The translations under genes were made by a program, and so were the position numbers. The notes beneath the pieces were generated by a model. It made no database searches. It was not told the DNA's origin and saw only the letters and a program-made list of their open reading frames with translations. From NCBI GenBank assembly GCA_011319805.1, contig SJRY01000234.1:186001-250000 (forward strand): a DNA stretch of 64,000 bases, given 5' to 3'. Source of the stretch: Macrocybe gigantea (lineage: Eukaryota > Basidiomycota > Agaricomycetes > Agaricales > Callistosporiaceae). This document shows, piece after piece, positions 36,501 through 48,584 of the stretch. Numbering within the stretch: position 1 is the first letter of the stretch; each line of letters starts with the position of its first letter.

Positions 36501-38505
36501 AGTATTTGCAAAGTTCTTCTGACCTATCCCGAAATTCGATTATTGGTTGCACATTCCCCTCCGTTTGCAATTCCTCGAGGACCGCGTTTAGGTAATCAAT
36601 TGGGCGTCTTTTCACAAGGAATGTCAGTCCGACATTCGTCAACAACATGAATTGCTGTGGCGGCTCCAAAAATTGAGATGCCAATTCATTGATTGCAGAT
36701 GGGTTGGATGCATTCCCAACAGTCTGCAAGGCTAGGGACGTATGAGTAGGCGCCATTGCCCAAGTCCGCCCAGGTATGGACAGGACAGTCGCATATTCTG
36801 TGAGTGGTGGGCGACTTGTGGTCGATGCACTGCCGTAGCCGACATACCCCAAAGGATAGTGTTGTTGCGGTTGAGGTAGTGGCGGAGGATTGACTTGCCC
36901 TAGACTTCCAATCTTCGTCAAGTCGGGCGCCAAACACAGAATGTAATCGGAGCCATCCATATCTCCTTGCTGTGTTGCCACTAGCATACCTCGTATATAG
37001 CATGCACTGTCGATTAATGACAGGGCGTAGGTCCGGGGAGCAGGTTGAGGAGGACCTTGGACTGCGTAGCCGGGAAGGAAAGATCGCTGCTGCTTTGATC
37101 GTTCATCAGGGTGAATCAGATTGTTGGGTGGAAGGCGAACATGCGACAGCTGTAGTGGCCGAGCAGCTCCCCCATAACCATAAGTACTGGCGGGCGAGAA
37201 GTAGAGACGGACTCCATTGGCAGTTATCGCAAACAATTGCGGGCCAGAGCGCGATTCGCGCTCGTCTATCACATGTAATGACACTATTTGGAAGTTAGTT
37301 GGGGTCAGTGCAGGCGACCCAGGCACCTTATCCTGAGCAAGCTTGTAGATGTTCGAAATAGTCTGGATATGTTGAACAGCCTTTTCGCCGCCAGGCCTAT
37401 AAAAGGATATGCTGCCTTTTGAGCTAAGAGTATAGAAGCAGTTTCTGCTGCTGTCGCATGCAAGTGAGGTAATGCGATCTGAGTAAAGAATAAACCGAAC
37501 ATCTCGACACGAAGCAGCTACATTGCAGGCTTACCTTCGGAACTAGAGGAAGCAAATCGGGGAAGGAGACTCTGCAGTCCTGCGACGGAATGATTGATGA
37601 GTTGTATCCGTTTCCCAAACCACGACTCATTCCCCTGGTAATGGAGCTCATACAGATTACCATCCTGAGCGCCGCACATGAACACGCGACCATCTGCGGT
37701 GCCAATGACGGACGTCATCTCCACGTCCGATGTGATAACGAGATCGGTGGCATAGAGTTGAATTTCTTTATGAGGTCTGCCTAGACCTCCTGGAGGAGTT
37801 ACAAACGCGACTCCAATGAGTAAGACGGAAACTGGGGTGCATATGACTAGCAGGGATGATATCTCGTCAACGAAAAGACCAGGTTTGGGTTTGACAAGGG
37901 CAACATGTGTGATCACGTCAGGTTGGTCGACGAAGGAGCTGATTTCGTGGCTTGTAGAAAATGTTAAATCCACGTGAAAAAAAAATGCCGAAAGCACCCA
38001 GCCATGCTCACCCGTCGACGTAGTCCCACAGGAATAATTTGTAGTCGATGGATATCCAGACGCGTTCGATTTCGGGCATAATGCCCATATGTGATATGAC
38101 GCTCGTCGCTGCACGGATCTTAATATAGCACATCATAGAGCAGGAAGGCGCTCACTGTCAAAGTGCTGAAAGAGCCCGTCAGGAATGCTGACGAACTTTC
38201 TCTTTTGGTATGGAACGCGACTATCGTCTGGATAAATGCTATAAGACGCCGAAACTTGGGCTGCTGCTGGTAGAGGAGCATTCAGAAGCGTGACAGAGAC
38301 GGAACAACACGACAAGCGCACAAGCAGAGAGCATGTCTCCAAGGTCTGGAATAATCTGTGCGTCCTTGGCGAACTGCTCTTGCAACACGCGACTGGCATT
38401 CTGCAGTGCCTCGATGTTGACAGAACTGGACTTTTGGGATGCAGGCTGAGGCTGTGCCTGCTTGGCGATGGAAGCGGAGAGAGAGGGACGAAGGAGAGAC
38501 GCCAT
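33519..38505 (-). CDS. NUP170: Nuclear pore protein Nup155/Nup170 (non-repetitive nucleoporin)
   Basis: Inner-ring scaffold nucleoporin. The start at 38505 gives MASLLRPSLSASIAKQ, then NIEALQNASRVLQEQFAKDA. The N-terminal beta-propeller has DSRVPYQKRKFVSIPDGLFQ, LWDYVDG, THVALVKPKPGLFVDEISSL, FMCGAQDGNLYELHYQGNE, LQLYATDLVITSDVEMTSV-like blades, and PGSPALTPTNFQIVSLHVID. The C-terminal alpha-solenoid spans about 33520-36400 and ends AAVDQYLAESSRAETKAVYE ... IKRQLRRNW (stop 33519-33521). It has many short exons. Its start is about 143 bp from the divergent MAPKKK paralogue. Confidence 0.88.
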
Positions 38506-38648
38506 AGCGGCGACCAGGGTGGACTCTGCGACGTTCGCGTTCGTACAGCAAATCTTCACTAAACTAGAACCTTGATTATATAATCATATGCCAATCAAAG
38601 CAGCCTCAATGTTCCACAGCAGCACTAGCCACAGATGTTGTGCTCTCT

Positions 38649-40765
38649 ATGCAACGCTCACGTCGGCCAGCCAACGGTGAGCGGACCTCTGCTCCAGCGA
38701 CCACGTTCCTTCTGATCCCTGTGCAGCCAAGTTTAAATGGGTCAAGGGTGACCTGATTGGCAAAGGCAGCTTTGCCCATGTCTACCTCGGCCTCAACGCC
38801 GTCACCGGCGAACTCTTGGCCGTCAAGCAAGTAGAACTACCATCTAATCCACGATTTCAGGCAAATATCCATGAGAACAAAATTCTGCAAGCCTTAAGAT
38901 CCGAGAAAGACACCTTGAAGGAACTCGTTCATCCAAACATTGTGCAGTATCTCGGATATGAGGAGAGTCCAAGATACTTCAGCATGTGCGCAGCCGTCTA
39001 TGTGGAGATAATGAAAAACTCTTTATAACTCACTCACATAGCTTTTTGGAGTATGTGCCTGGAGGAACTATCTCTACCTTTCTCCAAAAGTACGGAAGGC
39101 TTCGAGAGGAGGTCATCAAGTCCTTTATCGGTCAGATACTGGACGGTTTGGATTATCTTCATTCCAAAGATATCTTACACAGAGTGAGGCAAATTGGTCT
39201 TGTGATGCCCTCTCCTTTTACCATGTGCACACAGGATCTGAAGCCAGACAATATCCTTGTCGAGCAATCCGGGATTTGTAAAATATCAGATTTTGGAATA
39301 TCGAAGAAAGCTGAGGCAATAATTGGACGAACATTCACGAAAATGAGAGGTACCGTATTCTGGATGGCTCCTGAGGTGCTAGATTCGGCTGGCAAAGGAT
39401 ATGACTACAAGGTGGACATCTGGAGCCTTGGTTGCATTGCCCTGGAAATGTGGAGCGGAGAACCGCCTTGGAATGGTCAGGAGTCCTTGAGAGTACTACT
39501 CCAAGTATGTGCGAGGGTTTTGCAAGTGACACTCGTCAATGATCCCATTTGGATAGGTCTATCAAGGCATGGCTCCACCTTTACCTCCTGGTATTGTCTT
39601 GACAGACTTGGCTGATGAATTCCGGCAACTTTGTTTCAAGAGGTGGGTACAACATTTAACACCCTTTGCCTATTACGAAGAATTCCGATCAGAGACCCTC
39701 ACGATCGCCCAATGGCGTTTGAACTTCGGAAACATCCATACCTTCTGCTTCCTCCAGGATGGAAATTTGACCCGGACTCCATCACGGCACCTATTATAGT
39801 AAACTCAGGCCGTCCACGACAGCAAAGCTTGTATCTGCAACCTCACAATTCCCCATTTGACATCAGAAGGGCGTCGGATAGGTCTCTACCCAACCTCCCC
39901 TCAGTTATCATTTCGCCGGCGACGGAGGTTCCCCCACCTCTGGTGACTATCCTTCCGCTTAGGAGATCCAAGCGCTCACGCTCGCACACACGTGCATCAA
40001 AGTCTTTACCCCCACCCCGGACGGGGCGTCCCGTCCAGCTGCGCAGAACCACAGGAAATTAAGGATTGCCAATCCTGATGTTGATCCGCCCCCGACGAGA
40101 ATGCCTTCATATACCCGCCACTCAGTTTACCTGACGTACAACCGATCTCTGTTTATTCTGCACGCCTGGCGGTCCCCGGACGCTACATCGATACTCCTGG
40201 TTTCAACCTCGATAGGATGCCGCAACAATCACTACAATCGGAGCCAGCGTCCGAGGGCGATCCAAACGTCCGGGAAGTCCAAAATCTGATTTTGGACGAC
40301 CGCAGATCGGCATACGGCTCTTCTGAGCTGATTACTCATATATCTCAACGAGATTCACGTTCCTCAGCTCGTACCAGCGACAGTGGAAGTGGCTTGTGGA
40401 AAAAACCTCCATTCGACCTGATTTCATCCACGGATAGTCTCTATTCAATGGACTATTCTTCACAGCACTCGGAAGAAGTGAGACAGAGCCTCGAATACCA
40501 ACAAAAGCTTGACACATGGGCGCCTAGGCCTTCTCCCAAGGACGTTTACAACAATCTTCAAGACTTCTTCCCTGGCCATGATTTGGAGAAGGCCGTCTCC
40601 GCACAATTTTCCAACTTGGACCTTACAGCGCAAGAGTATTCTGTTCAACCTAGAAAGAGTATCCGAATGGTAGCGGAGGAGCAGGCTCAAGTGAGAAGGC
40701 GACTACGAACGAAGGTCTGGGGTAGTACCATAGAAGGGCTACAATGTAACATCAATACAAAATGA
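38649..40765 (+). CDS. MAPKKK paralogue with kinase first and regulatory modules last (permuted Bck1-like)
   Basis: The best start (ATG 38649) gives MQRSRRPANA, spliced to KFKWVKGDLIGKGSFAHVYL. The kinase domain is complete: AVKQVE lysine, HR/DLKPDN across an intron, [30 protein letters not shown], and [20 protein letters not shown] (to about 39770). Instead of stopping, the frame goes on through a disordered tail. It then holds LWKKPPFDLI (about 40394), WAPRPSPKDVYNNLQDFFPG (about 40518), RKSIRMVAEEQAQ (about 40652) and KVWGSTIEGL (about 40716). These are the very segments that precede the kinase in the full MAPKKK at 6703-11277. Two one-base frame drops (near 40030 and 40120) interrupt the tail and resemble those elsewhere. 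The Bck1 N-terminal module (AGKVLIVVT...) is missing. It is probably an active kinase; its role is unknown. Confidence 0.75.
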
Positions 40766-40885
40766 ACATCTGCTATCCAAGCAGCACTGGTCATTGAGTG
40801 TTGCAAAAAAAAAGATCCAACGTAGTCAAACGTTTAGTGATATATTAAGGGAATATGATAACATGGTTGTAAATCTTCCACCGTA

Positions 40886-43002
40886 TTAAAAGTGTTCCTG
40901 GGGAGGTATTGTTACTTGTACAACTCAGGATCGTAGCAGGATGAACAGGTACCTACCTTAGCAAATGTGAATTCGACAGTTGCGCCAGTATGGTGAATAG
41001 TCGCTTCCTTGATAGCTTTGGCTAACGCGCCAGGTCCGCAAAAGTACGTCTATGAAATGAGGATCAGACAATGGAGTTAGATGGAAGAGCAATGATATTC
41101 TTACTGCGACTTTGGTCTTCAATTGAGAAGTGCTTCCTGGAATGTACTGACCAGACTCAATGGCTTGCCTCATTTGACCATAAATGGTCATCCAGTCTGG
41201 TCGTCCAAACATTGTACGGGAGCGGAGAAGAGTGAGCGGGTCGTATTCCGCCCCTGCGTCGTTGACTGCAATGTTCCATAGCATGTCTTCGCCAATCTTC
41301 TGGGTGAGGTAAACGTTAATGCGGAGGAAGTTGGCTAAAATTAACAATGTGGTCAGTCAGCGACATGGGTAGCTTGACCCGTGAGGACTTACGATCGGCT
41401 TGAGCGGCCTCGACTTCTTGCAGAAGGCTCTGGAACCATCCAAACGAGGGCGCATCACGACAAACCCAGAAAAATTCCACGCGACGGAGTGACCCTAAAT
41501 TACCTCTCCTCTGCCTGTACCAAATGTGTTTCAAGATGGAGGCAAAGGGTGTGACGCCTGGAAGAGAGTCGAGGTTAGCATAGACAGATTGTAACCATGC
41601 TGAGATAGATACGAACCAATTCCGGCACCAATCAAGATTGCAACCTCTGCATCGAAGACGTCCTCAGCAGGCGCACCGTACGGACCGTCAATCCTTACAA
41701 CAGGAAGAGGGTTCGGGCTTGTCGAGTCGAGCTCAACAAAATCGCCACGCATGCCAGTCTTCCCGCTTTTCTCAACGCCTTTCATTGCTGCTTGTGTCAT
41801 AGCAGCGACTACGGACGGGCCGACACCTAGCATTTCGCCTAGACCACGAGTGAAGTCACCGACTTGACGGACATGCACAGAGACGTAAGGATCCTCAGGC
41901 GCGGACGTGATGGTAAACTGTCCATGTCCAAAGTCAACGTCACGAAGATTGAAGCGCCGTAATGAGACTTACCGGGTGCCATTGCCAACGTGATAACTCG
42001 GGCACTTGGAGGAACAGCCATTGCCCAGCGGTATACTTGAAAGACGGTTTAATGATGCGCAACTCCATGGCACCTTGACAACCAGTACGTTAGCGAAAGA
42101 AATGGGACAAAGCGTTTCCCATACCACTAGGATGGACGAGGACCTTGGAAAGCCTGGTGGCTCTGCGAGCACGGTATTCTCTGTACACTCGTTCGCCAAA
42201 GTAGATGATGCCTGGCCAGATTGTGTATCTCCAGCTCAAATAGCCAAGGCAATGTTCAGCGGAGTAGAAGGGGAAACTGCTGATATAATCGGGGTCGACA
42301 GTGTCACGGACAAAGCAACCGGTGGCGTGCGTATAAAGACCAAGCATGAAAAAGAACGCAAGGTGATGAGTGTACCAGAAGGCCTCGAAACATTGGTGAC
42401 GGATCTTATGGTGGGCAGTCGTGTACATGAGGAACATTATGAGCAGCATAAAATGACCTGTGATGCCTCCCGCCTCAGCGTAATGGATATGCTGCGCGGT
42501 TTCTTTCCGAATTTCTTCAACACAATCAGAAACGACATCTACAAAACGACATCTGGCTCTACTCACGGGTGCGCTCGACGTTGATGAAGTTGATGTAGTG
42601 GGCAGTGGTATGAACCATCGCCCAAAACGCCATGGAGTAAGCGACCTGACGGTGGAACCAGATATTCTCGTCCGCAGGGAAAAGCCAGGTCAATTTGGGG
42701 CGAATGACCCGGATGACGTTGCGCAACATCGGGATAAGGATAAGACCACCATCATAAGCGAGGACAAGTCCCGCACCGCGAGAAACCCAGACAGACCACG
42801 CCAAAGTATTAAGACCGGCCAGCTTCTGGTTGGTTTGCTAAAAGGAAGTGTGAGATCTGGTGGAATTCAAAGGATGTGAGGCAGGACATGCCTGACTATG
42901 CCACCCATAAGCGAAGAGGGCAATATGAGAGCCGTAAAACAAGATGTTAAACGCAAGCCTCTTTGGGAGGAGAAACTCTCTCTGGAACCAGCTTTCACCC
43001 AT
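40886..43002 (-). CDS. noxA: NADPH oxidase NoxA (Nox1)
   Basis: Superoxide-generating flavocytochrome of the gp91phox family; in fungi it drives hyphal differentiation, fusion and fruiting. The start MGESWFQREFLLPKRLAFNI at 43002 is the conserved Nox1 N-terminus. Six membrane helices follow, with haem-binding His pairs in ENIWFHRQVAYSMAFWAMVH and CFEAFWYTHHLAFFFML. The FAD-binding motif is WHPFTITSAPED (split by an intron), the NADPH-binding motif GAGIGVTPFASI, then EFFWVCRDAPSFGWFQSLLQ. The terminal FAKEHF has its stop at 40886-40888. Exons are short; no frame break was found. It faces the permuted MAPKKK tail to tail, 120 bp apart. Confidence 0.95.
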
Positions 43003-43272
43003 TGTAGAATAGCGTAAAAGAGCAAATAGCAGGTCCGGATCCGGCCAGACGGAGAATGAAGAAGGAATAAAAGAAGGAAAGGACTAGGAAAGAGGGAAAG
43101 AAGGTGATGGGAAGGGGGTAAGGAGGGGAGACGATATTTGGCCAGTAAGTGTTTGTGTCCATGACGATGATTTGGCAGTCCATGCCCATCACACACTCAC
43201 TGATCCCGTCGGTCAAGTCGGAAAAAAAGCATCCTCGTTCTATCTATATGTCTACACGTCTCTTGGAAACCG

Positions 43273-44112
43273 CTACTCTTCATACCGATAGGCTACCATA
43301 GCCTCTATCCGGTGTACGTCCGTGCTGAAGCTACGCATCTTCACCTGCTGGCTCTTGCTTGCCTCGATCGCCAGTGGGTCAGTATCGACCCACTCGCCGG
43401 CCGGCACATCTGCCGAGTCTGATGTGTACGCTAGGATGTTGAACACCGTCGGCTCTTGAATCACTGGCAAGTATGTAACCATCGATATTATCTGCTTTAA
43501 TATGGCTCGAATTTCGGATTGAATCTCAGCCTCTGGTTTCGGAGCAGTCCTGGCGATGCAATGTGAGTATCAATACAAATCAAATCCAGCCTTACCCCAC
43601 GCACTGTTGCCCCGAGTCCGCAGGGGCTCAATCAGTTTGATGTCAAAAACCCAACGTTCGAGCGGTGTGCGTGTGTCTTTGGAGATAATGGCGAGCACAA
43701 GTTGCGTAACAGACCCCGTTAGGAGCCACTCTGCGTATCTTGTTAGCATAAACAGCGCCTATGCGATCGTGCATATGGGCACACTTTGCACTTGTTTCAG
43801 GATTCTGTCAAGGATGGATTCAATATCAAGGGGGTGTCAAACCAGAGATGTGGCACCAGCCTATCAAGATAATTTTCCAGCGCAAGGTCTTGAGTGACTA
43901 GGACGGTCTGCCCGTATTTCTTGACCATATGAAAGTCGTCTGACGGGTAGACTTCGCGTTGAAAAAGGATGCTGCAAACTATGAGGAAAAGTAAAATTTC
44001 TGCGCCCGAAAAGAGCTACGAACGTGTTGACTGCATATTTGAAGAACTCTGTAACAAGAGCAGTGGAGCCCTTGAGAGTGATTGCTTGACGGTTTGCTTG
44101 CTTGGAGGCCAT
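43273..44112 (-). CDS. MAD2: Spindle assembly checkpoint protein Mad2 (HORMA domain)
   Basis: Inhibitor of Cdc20-APC/C at unattached kinetochores. The start at 44112 gives QAITLKGSTALVTEFFKYAV. SILFQREVYPSDDFHMVKKY ... GQTVLVTQDL follows after an intron, then DTRTPLERWVFDIKL (near 43660). The last exon reads VTYLPVIQEPTVFNILAYTS ... AGEWVDTDP and the safety-belt end VKMRSFSTDVHRIEAMVAYR (stop 43273). All conserved HORMA segments are visible. The upstream region carries ACGCGT and CACGTG boxes (see 44151-44165). Confidence 0.93.
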
Positions 44113-44150
44113 AGCGGTTGTTCGAAGTTGAATGAAAGAAACAATTTAGG

Positions 44151-44165
44151 ACGCGTCAGCACGTG
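44151..44165 (-). promoter_or_regulatory. MluI box (ACGCGT) plus E-box (CACGTG) upstream of MAD2
   Basis: ACGCGT at 44151-44156 lies 38 bp before the MAD2 start; CACGTG at 44160-44165 lies 9 bp further on. MluI boxes are bound by MBF (Mbp1/Swi6) and drive G1/S genes in fungi. RAD51 has the same pair in the same order and almost the same distance. The 106 bp are also the promoter of TAF5, so the sites could serve either gene. Confidence 0.45.
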
Positions 44166-44218
44166 GATCACATGACCACACACAAACTGCCATCCTCCTC
44201 CAACTCTGTCTCGCAAGA

Positions 44219-47057
44219 ATGGCGACGCCGCCTGGTTCTTCCCAGTCTCCAGCAGCACCGTCGCCCACGAACACTTCGTCTCATGATAACACAAATAATG
44301 CTTCAGTCGTAGAAAAAATCATCCTCGAATATCTGCGCTCAAGGGGACATCACAGCGCTGAAAAAGCACTCCGGGCCGAACTCGAAGCTACTTCCCCGGA
44401 CGACAAGGGGAAACGGGCTGAAACAACAATACCTGCGGATGAGCTCGTCAAAACCCTTGCCGTTTTTGCCCAGAAACCTTCGCGTCAGGGAGAGAATGTC
44501 CTCAAGGATTCGTCAAATGTACTTCAAGAGTTGACAGCGATGGGCAACCCATCGAATATACAAAGCCTTATCGCAAGTATTGGTTCCGTCGGCGCGGAGG
44601 ACATACTCTCTCTTGATCCAACAGACAAGCAGGAAGGCTTCCGTGAACTCGAAGCCTGGGTAGAGGGATCGCTGGACATGTACAGAGTATGTCATTCTAC
44701 CCATCCTTTGGACATTTAGGTTCTCAAACCCGAACTGCCCGTAGCCGGAATTCCGCCCTATACTTTTCCCCATATTCTGCCACTTCTATCTTGACCTAAT
44801 TCAGCATGGATTCAAGGATGCTGGTCTGTGATTCCCGCGTCGCAAAAGACCTTCGTGAATGATCTCATGCCCGCTTTTCAGCGTTGCGTTTCTTTTCAAC
44901 CTTCTCTTCGTCCCTTTCTCCCCTACACAGTGCGACTTTGCACCATATTTCAACGCTGCTTCTGCCAAATCACGTTCAGAACGATGAGCTAGCTCAGAGA
45001 TTTCGCAACGAAAAGTACACTGTCCGTATGAGCCGATCCGGATTCAGTCTTTTAGTTGGTTGGCTCACTGAGGGTTACGGAAGTGAGGGCATGGGATCTG
45101 GTGATGGTTTTAGAGGGGAGAAGGGAAAGAGAGGGCGAGCAGCAGTCATGCGGGTCGTGAACAACCATCTCCGTTTTGACGGTAATATCCTATTCCTTGG
45201 GTTATCCTTCTTTCCATGTCATGTTTATCTTCATGGTAGTTACCACCTCCAACCCCTCTTCTGTGCCTTCGCACGCATGGGAAGAATCCACTGGTCTCCT
45301 CTCCTCTTTGATCCCCCAACAACCTGGTTCTGGGGCATCTATCACTAGTTCTCAAGCCTTCAACGCGTCCAAAGGATCTCTCAAGCTCGGCCCAGCGCCT
45401 ATGCTCGAAGATCTACGCGTTGAGGCTGAAAGAGTCTTAAGAGAACAGGCCATGGTTGAAAGAGACCCTGCGGCTCAATATGACGTTCAAATACCGAGAC
45501 CTGCAAGTCTTCCAGGAGTTATCTCTCCATCAGAATCAGAGCTCCTGCCACACCCGTCCACGTTCAAAACGATCGACGTTGAACGAGAAGTCCATAGCGT
45601 GCGTGACGCCCGAAAGCGCATTCGTTTCGAGCCATCTGCCCTACTTCCGAGCGACGACACCTCCCCGCAAGCCAGCTTGACTAGGTCTCGGGCTCTACCC
45701 AGCATATGTGCATACACATTTCATGACGTCCCTGAAGGGTGAGTACAGACTCAACCCATGCTTTCGTCTGACTCACTTCCCTTTTGAGTGCCCCGTGTTG
45801 CACCTTCTCTCAGGACATGTCGCTTATGGCGACTGGTTTTGCTGAAAGCTATGTCCGCCTATGGAATCTCAAGGGCGAAAAGTTGCAGGGTATGCGAAGT
45901 GATTTCACGGCAAGCTCGATCAAAGATTGTAGGTGCTGCTTTTTTTTTTACCATGACACATCTCTCTCCAACTATTCAATCATTGCAGCTGCGTCCTTGC
46001 AACGGATCCGGACAAAAAAAGGTTCATCGACTGTGAAATTAATTGGGCATAGTGGGCCAGTTTATTCCGTGGCATTTGATCCGCTTAGCGGATCGGCTGC
46101 ACCACCGAAATATCTACTGTCGTCTTCAGCGGATGCCACCGTCCGCCTATGGTCTATGGAGACGCTGAGCAACGTCGTTGCATTCCGTGGTCATGAAAAC
46201 CCTGTTTGGGATGTGAAGTGGAGCCCCATGGGCATGTACTTTGCCACCGCGAGCAGGGACCGGACTGCTCGCCTCTGGTCGACTGATCGTATATCTTGCC
46301 TGAGGATATACGCAGGCCACCTGAGCGATGTTGATGCAAGTAGTACAAGTCAAGTTGTTGACATCTCGAACTGATTAAATGCTTCTTTTACAAAGTGCGT
46401 CGCGTTCCATCCCAATTCGCTGTACCTCGCCACAGGTTCTAGTGATTGGACAGCTCGTTTATGGGACGTTCAACGCGGTTCAAGCTTGCGCGTCTTTCTT
46501 GGCCACCAGGGAGCTGTGTCGGCTCTCGCCATGAGCCCCGACGGCCGCTATATGGCAAGCGCAGGTATGTCTCGGTGCAACTGCAGAACTGCGCTGAATT
46601 ACCATTTACGTACGTCTTGTGAACAGGGGAGGACCTTGCCATCAACTTGTGGGACCTTGGTTCAGGAAAGAGGATAAAGAAAATGACTGGCCACACCGCG
46701 TCAATATACTCGCTGGCATTCAGTGCAGAGAATTCGTTGCTCGTCAGCGGCGGTGCTGATTGGACAGTTCGGTGTTGGGACGTCAAAGCTGCTGGAGGCC
46801 CACGGAACAAAGCGTTCGAGAACGGCACTCAAAATGCGCTCATAACGAGCGACGGGATATCACGGATCGAAGAGGAAACCCTGGAAACGTATGTTCTCCC
46901 ATTCTCGCCACTGGAATAGTTCCCTTATGATTGAATTTTTAGCGTGGATTTACTTGCTACCTTCCCCACTAAACGCACACCGATCAACAATGTTCATTTC
47001 ACACCTCGGAATTTGTGCATAGTCAGCGGCACATATCTGTCACCTGACATGCGGTAA
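44219..47057 (+). CDS. TAF5: TFIID subunit TAF5 (LisH, NTD2, WD40)
   Basis: Scaffold subunit of TFIID (and SAGA in some fungi). From the ATG at 44219 a Ser/Pro tail leads to the LisH motif [20 protein letters not shown]. Then comes the TAF5 NTD2 helical domain: [40 protein letters not shown] and [21 protein letters not shown] linker with [12 protein letters not shown] precedes about six WD40 repeats (45800-47000): [85 protein letters not shown] and [20 protein letters not shown]. The end is [16 protein letters not shown], stop 47055-47057. There are about nine exons. Confidence 0.92.
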
Positions 47058-47114
47058 TGCTGCCGCGGAGCACGAAGAAAAAAAGCCGAATATGCTCAAA
47101 TGTAACAATAACTA

Positions 47115-48584
47115 ATGTCGTCGTATGTAGTTAATGCAAGTCGTGCCGCAAATCCACCTGAGTGAACTATTCTTTGACGGAGTACAGAATTCCTGCTATC
47201 TTTTCCACCTCGCCCACAGGCCAACCGTAAGGCATGCTCAATTCTTCTCTTCTGATCTGCTGCAGACAAAGAGAGTACAACCGGGGCATTGCTCTCTTGC
47301 GGGCCGGAAGACGGATGAATTAAAAATTAGGGGCTTGTCTCTAGGTCTATACGCAGATTCTTCCGACGGCCTCGTCGTCCACGTCGAGATGGGCCCTGAA
47401 TTCACGGCCTTCTCTGGGTGAGCGAGTTGAGAAGAGTTTGGTTCCTGTGGAGGAGCCTGCGCCCCTATATCTGCGTGTACAGGATGCCATGTAAGAACAG
47501 TCTACATACTTGCGCTGTTTTAGCACGAAAGACTGAAAGACGGCCTTTGATCGATGATCCTTTGACGGTACAGGTCACGTGCGCAATATGGCTCGCGTGG
47601 ATAGCAGGCCGAGTCTTCACCGGACGCTATCGTCGAAACAGACCCTCTTGCGCTTCTCCTCCTACGCACACCGAGCAAATGGATTTGGTCTGCGTCCTGC
47701 TGTCGCTGCTTGTCCTCATATTGTACTCACTGCTCCGTTCTCTAGATGGATGACTCCGGCATGCAGGTTGACGATGGGATTATGCCCCAGGGCCAGCCTT
47801 CACAGGAACTCGGCGTTCCGCAGAGTGAGCATCACGCCTCGTCGCACCTATCCATTTCTCTGACTTCATCTACGTAGCTTCTCATTCCCTACCACGCGAC
47901 AATTTCCGCGAGATCCAGGTCAAGGTGCACATCCGCCGTCCGGAAAGAGACTCATGGGTGTATATGGGTCGAGGTCTTGTGACGCAGGAGATCAACGGTC
48001 ATTCGTCTCGCGTTGGTAAGTCGCGAGCGCGATATGTTGCTCATGACAATCCGCCTGATTGCATTCTCCTCAAGTCGTCCGCACTCTCTCCACTGGCAAG
48101 ATTATGACGGTGTTCGGCGAGGTATGCAGGCACCCTACCGATCATACACGGCATTTAACCTGCCAACTCACTTGTCCTACTCTCAGACAACCGACTTACA
48201 GGCTGAGAAGCGTGGAAACTTTGTGGTGATTGGATGCGTGGAGGGCTCGCGTGTCGTGTCTTGGTCGCTCAACGTGAGCGGATTCCCTAACATGTCCGCT
48301 GTCAGGACCTATTAATCAACCAATCTATATAGGCTTTGAACAATTCAGAAACGCTCCGACTCCTCGCCAGCATTGAGCTAGCATGCTATAAATGCAAACA
48401 GGCTTTAGCCGACCCTCGTTTACACGCCAAAGTGCGCCACAGGATCGAGCGAATCATCAAGGATGACAGGCGAAGGCGACATCGTCGACGAAAGGACCAA
48501 GAGGCAATGATAGATGCATTCGCACGACAAAACATCAACAACGAACCGGCCACTGCTCAGGAAGCGGGCCCGCCTGGCCAGTAG
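47115..48584 (+). CDS. Conserved fungal protein of unknown function
   Basis: I do not recognise a named family. The 3' half is well supported by regular splice joins: NFREIQVKVHIRRPERDSWV, YMGRGLVTQEINGHSSRV, then VVRTLSTGKIMTVFGE, TTDLQAEKRGNFVVIGCVEG, SRVVSWSLN and ALNNSETLRLLASIELACYK. It ends with a very basic helix (KVRHRIERIIKDDRRRRHRR) and a stop at 48584. Alternating strands followed by a helix recall a PH/RanBD/EVH1-like fold, which is only an impression. The 5' half is uncertain. A plausible start is at 47115 (MSSYVVNASRAANPPE), then SLGLYADSSDGLVVHVEMGP and VEKSLVPVEEPAPLYLRVQD. Joining these needs at least one indel correction near 47420 and an unresolved join at 47500-47740. These could also be two genes, with the second starting at 47746. 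Confidence 0.5.
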
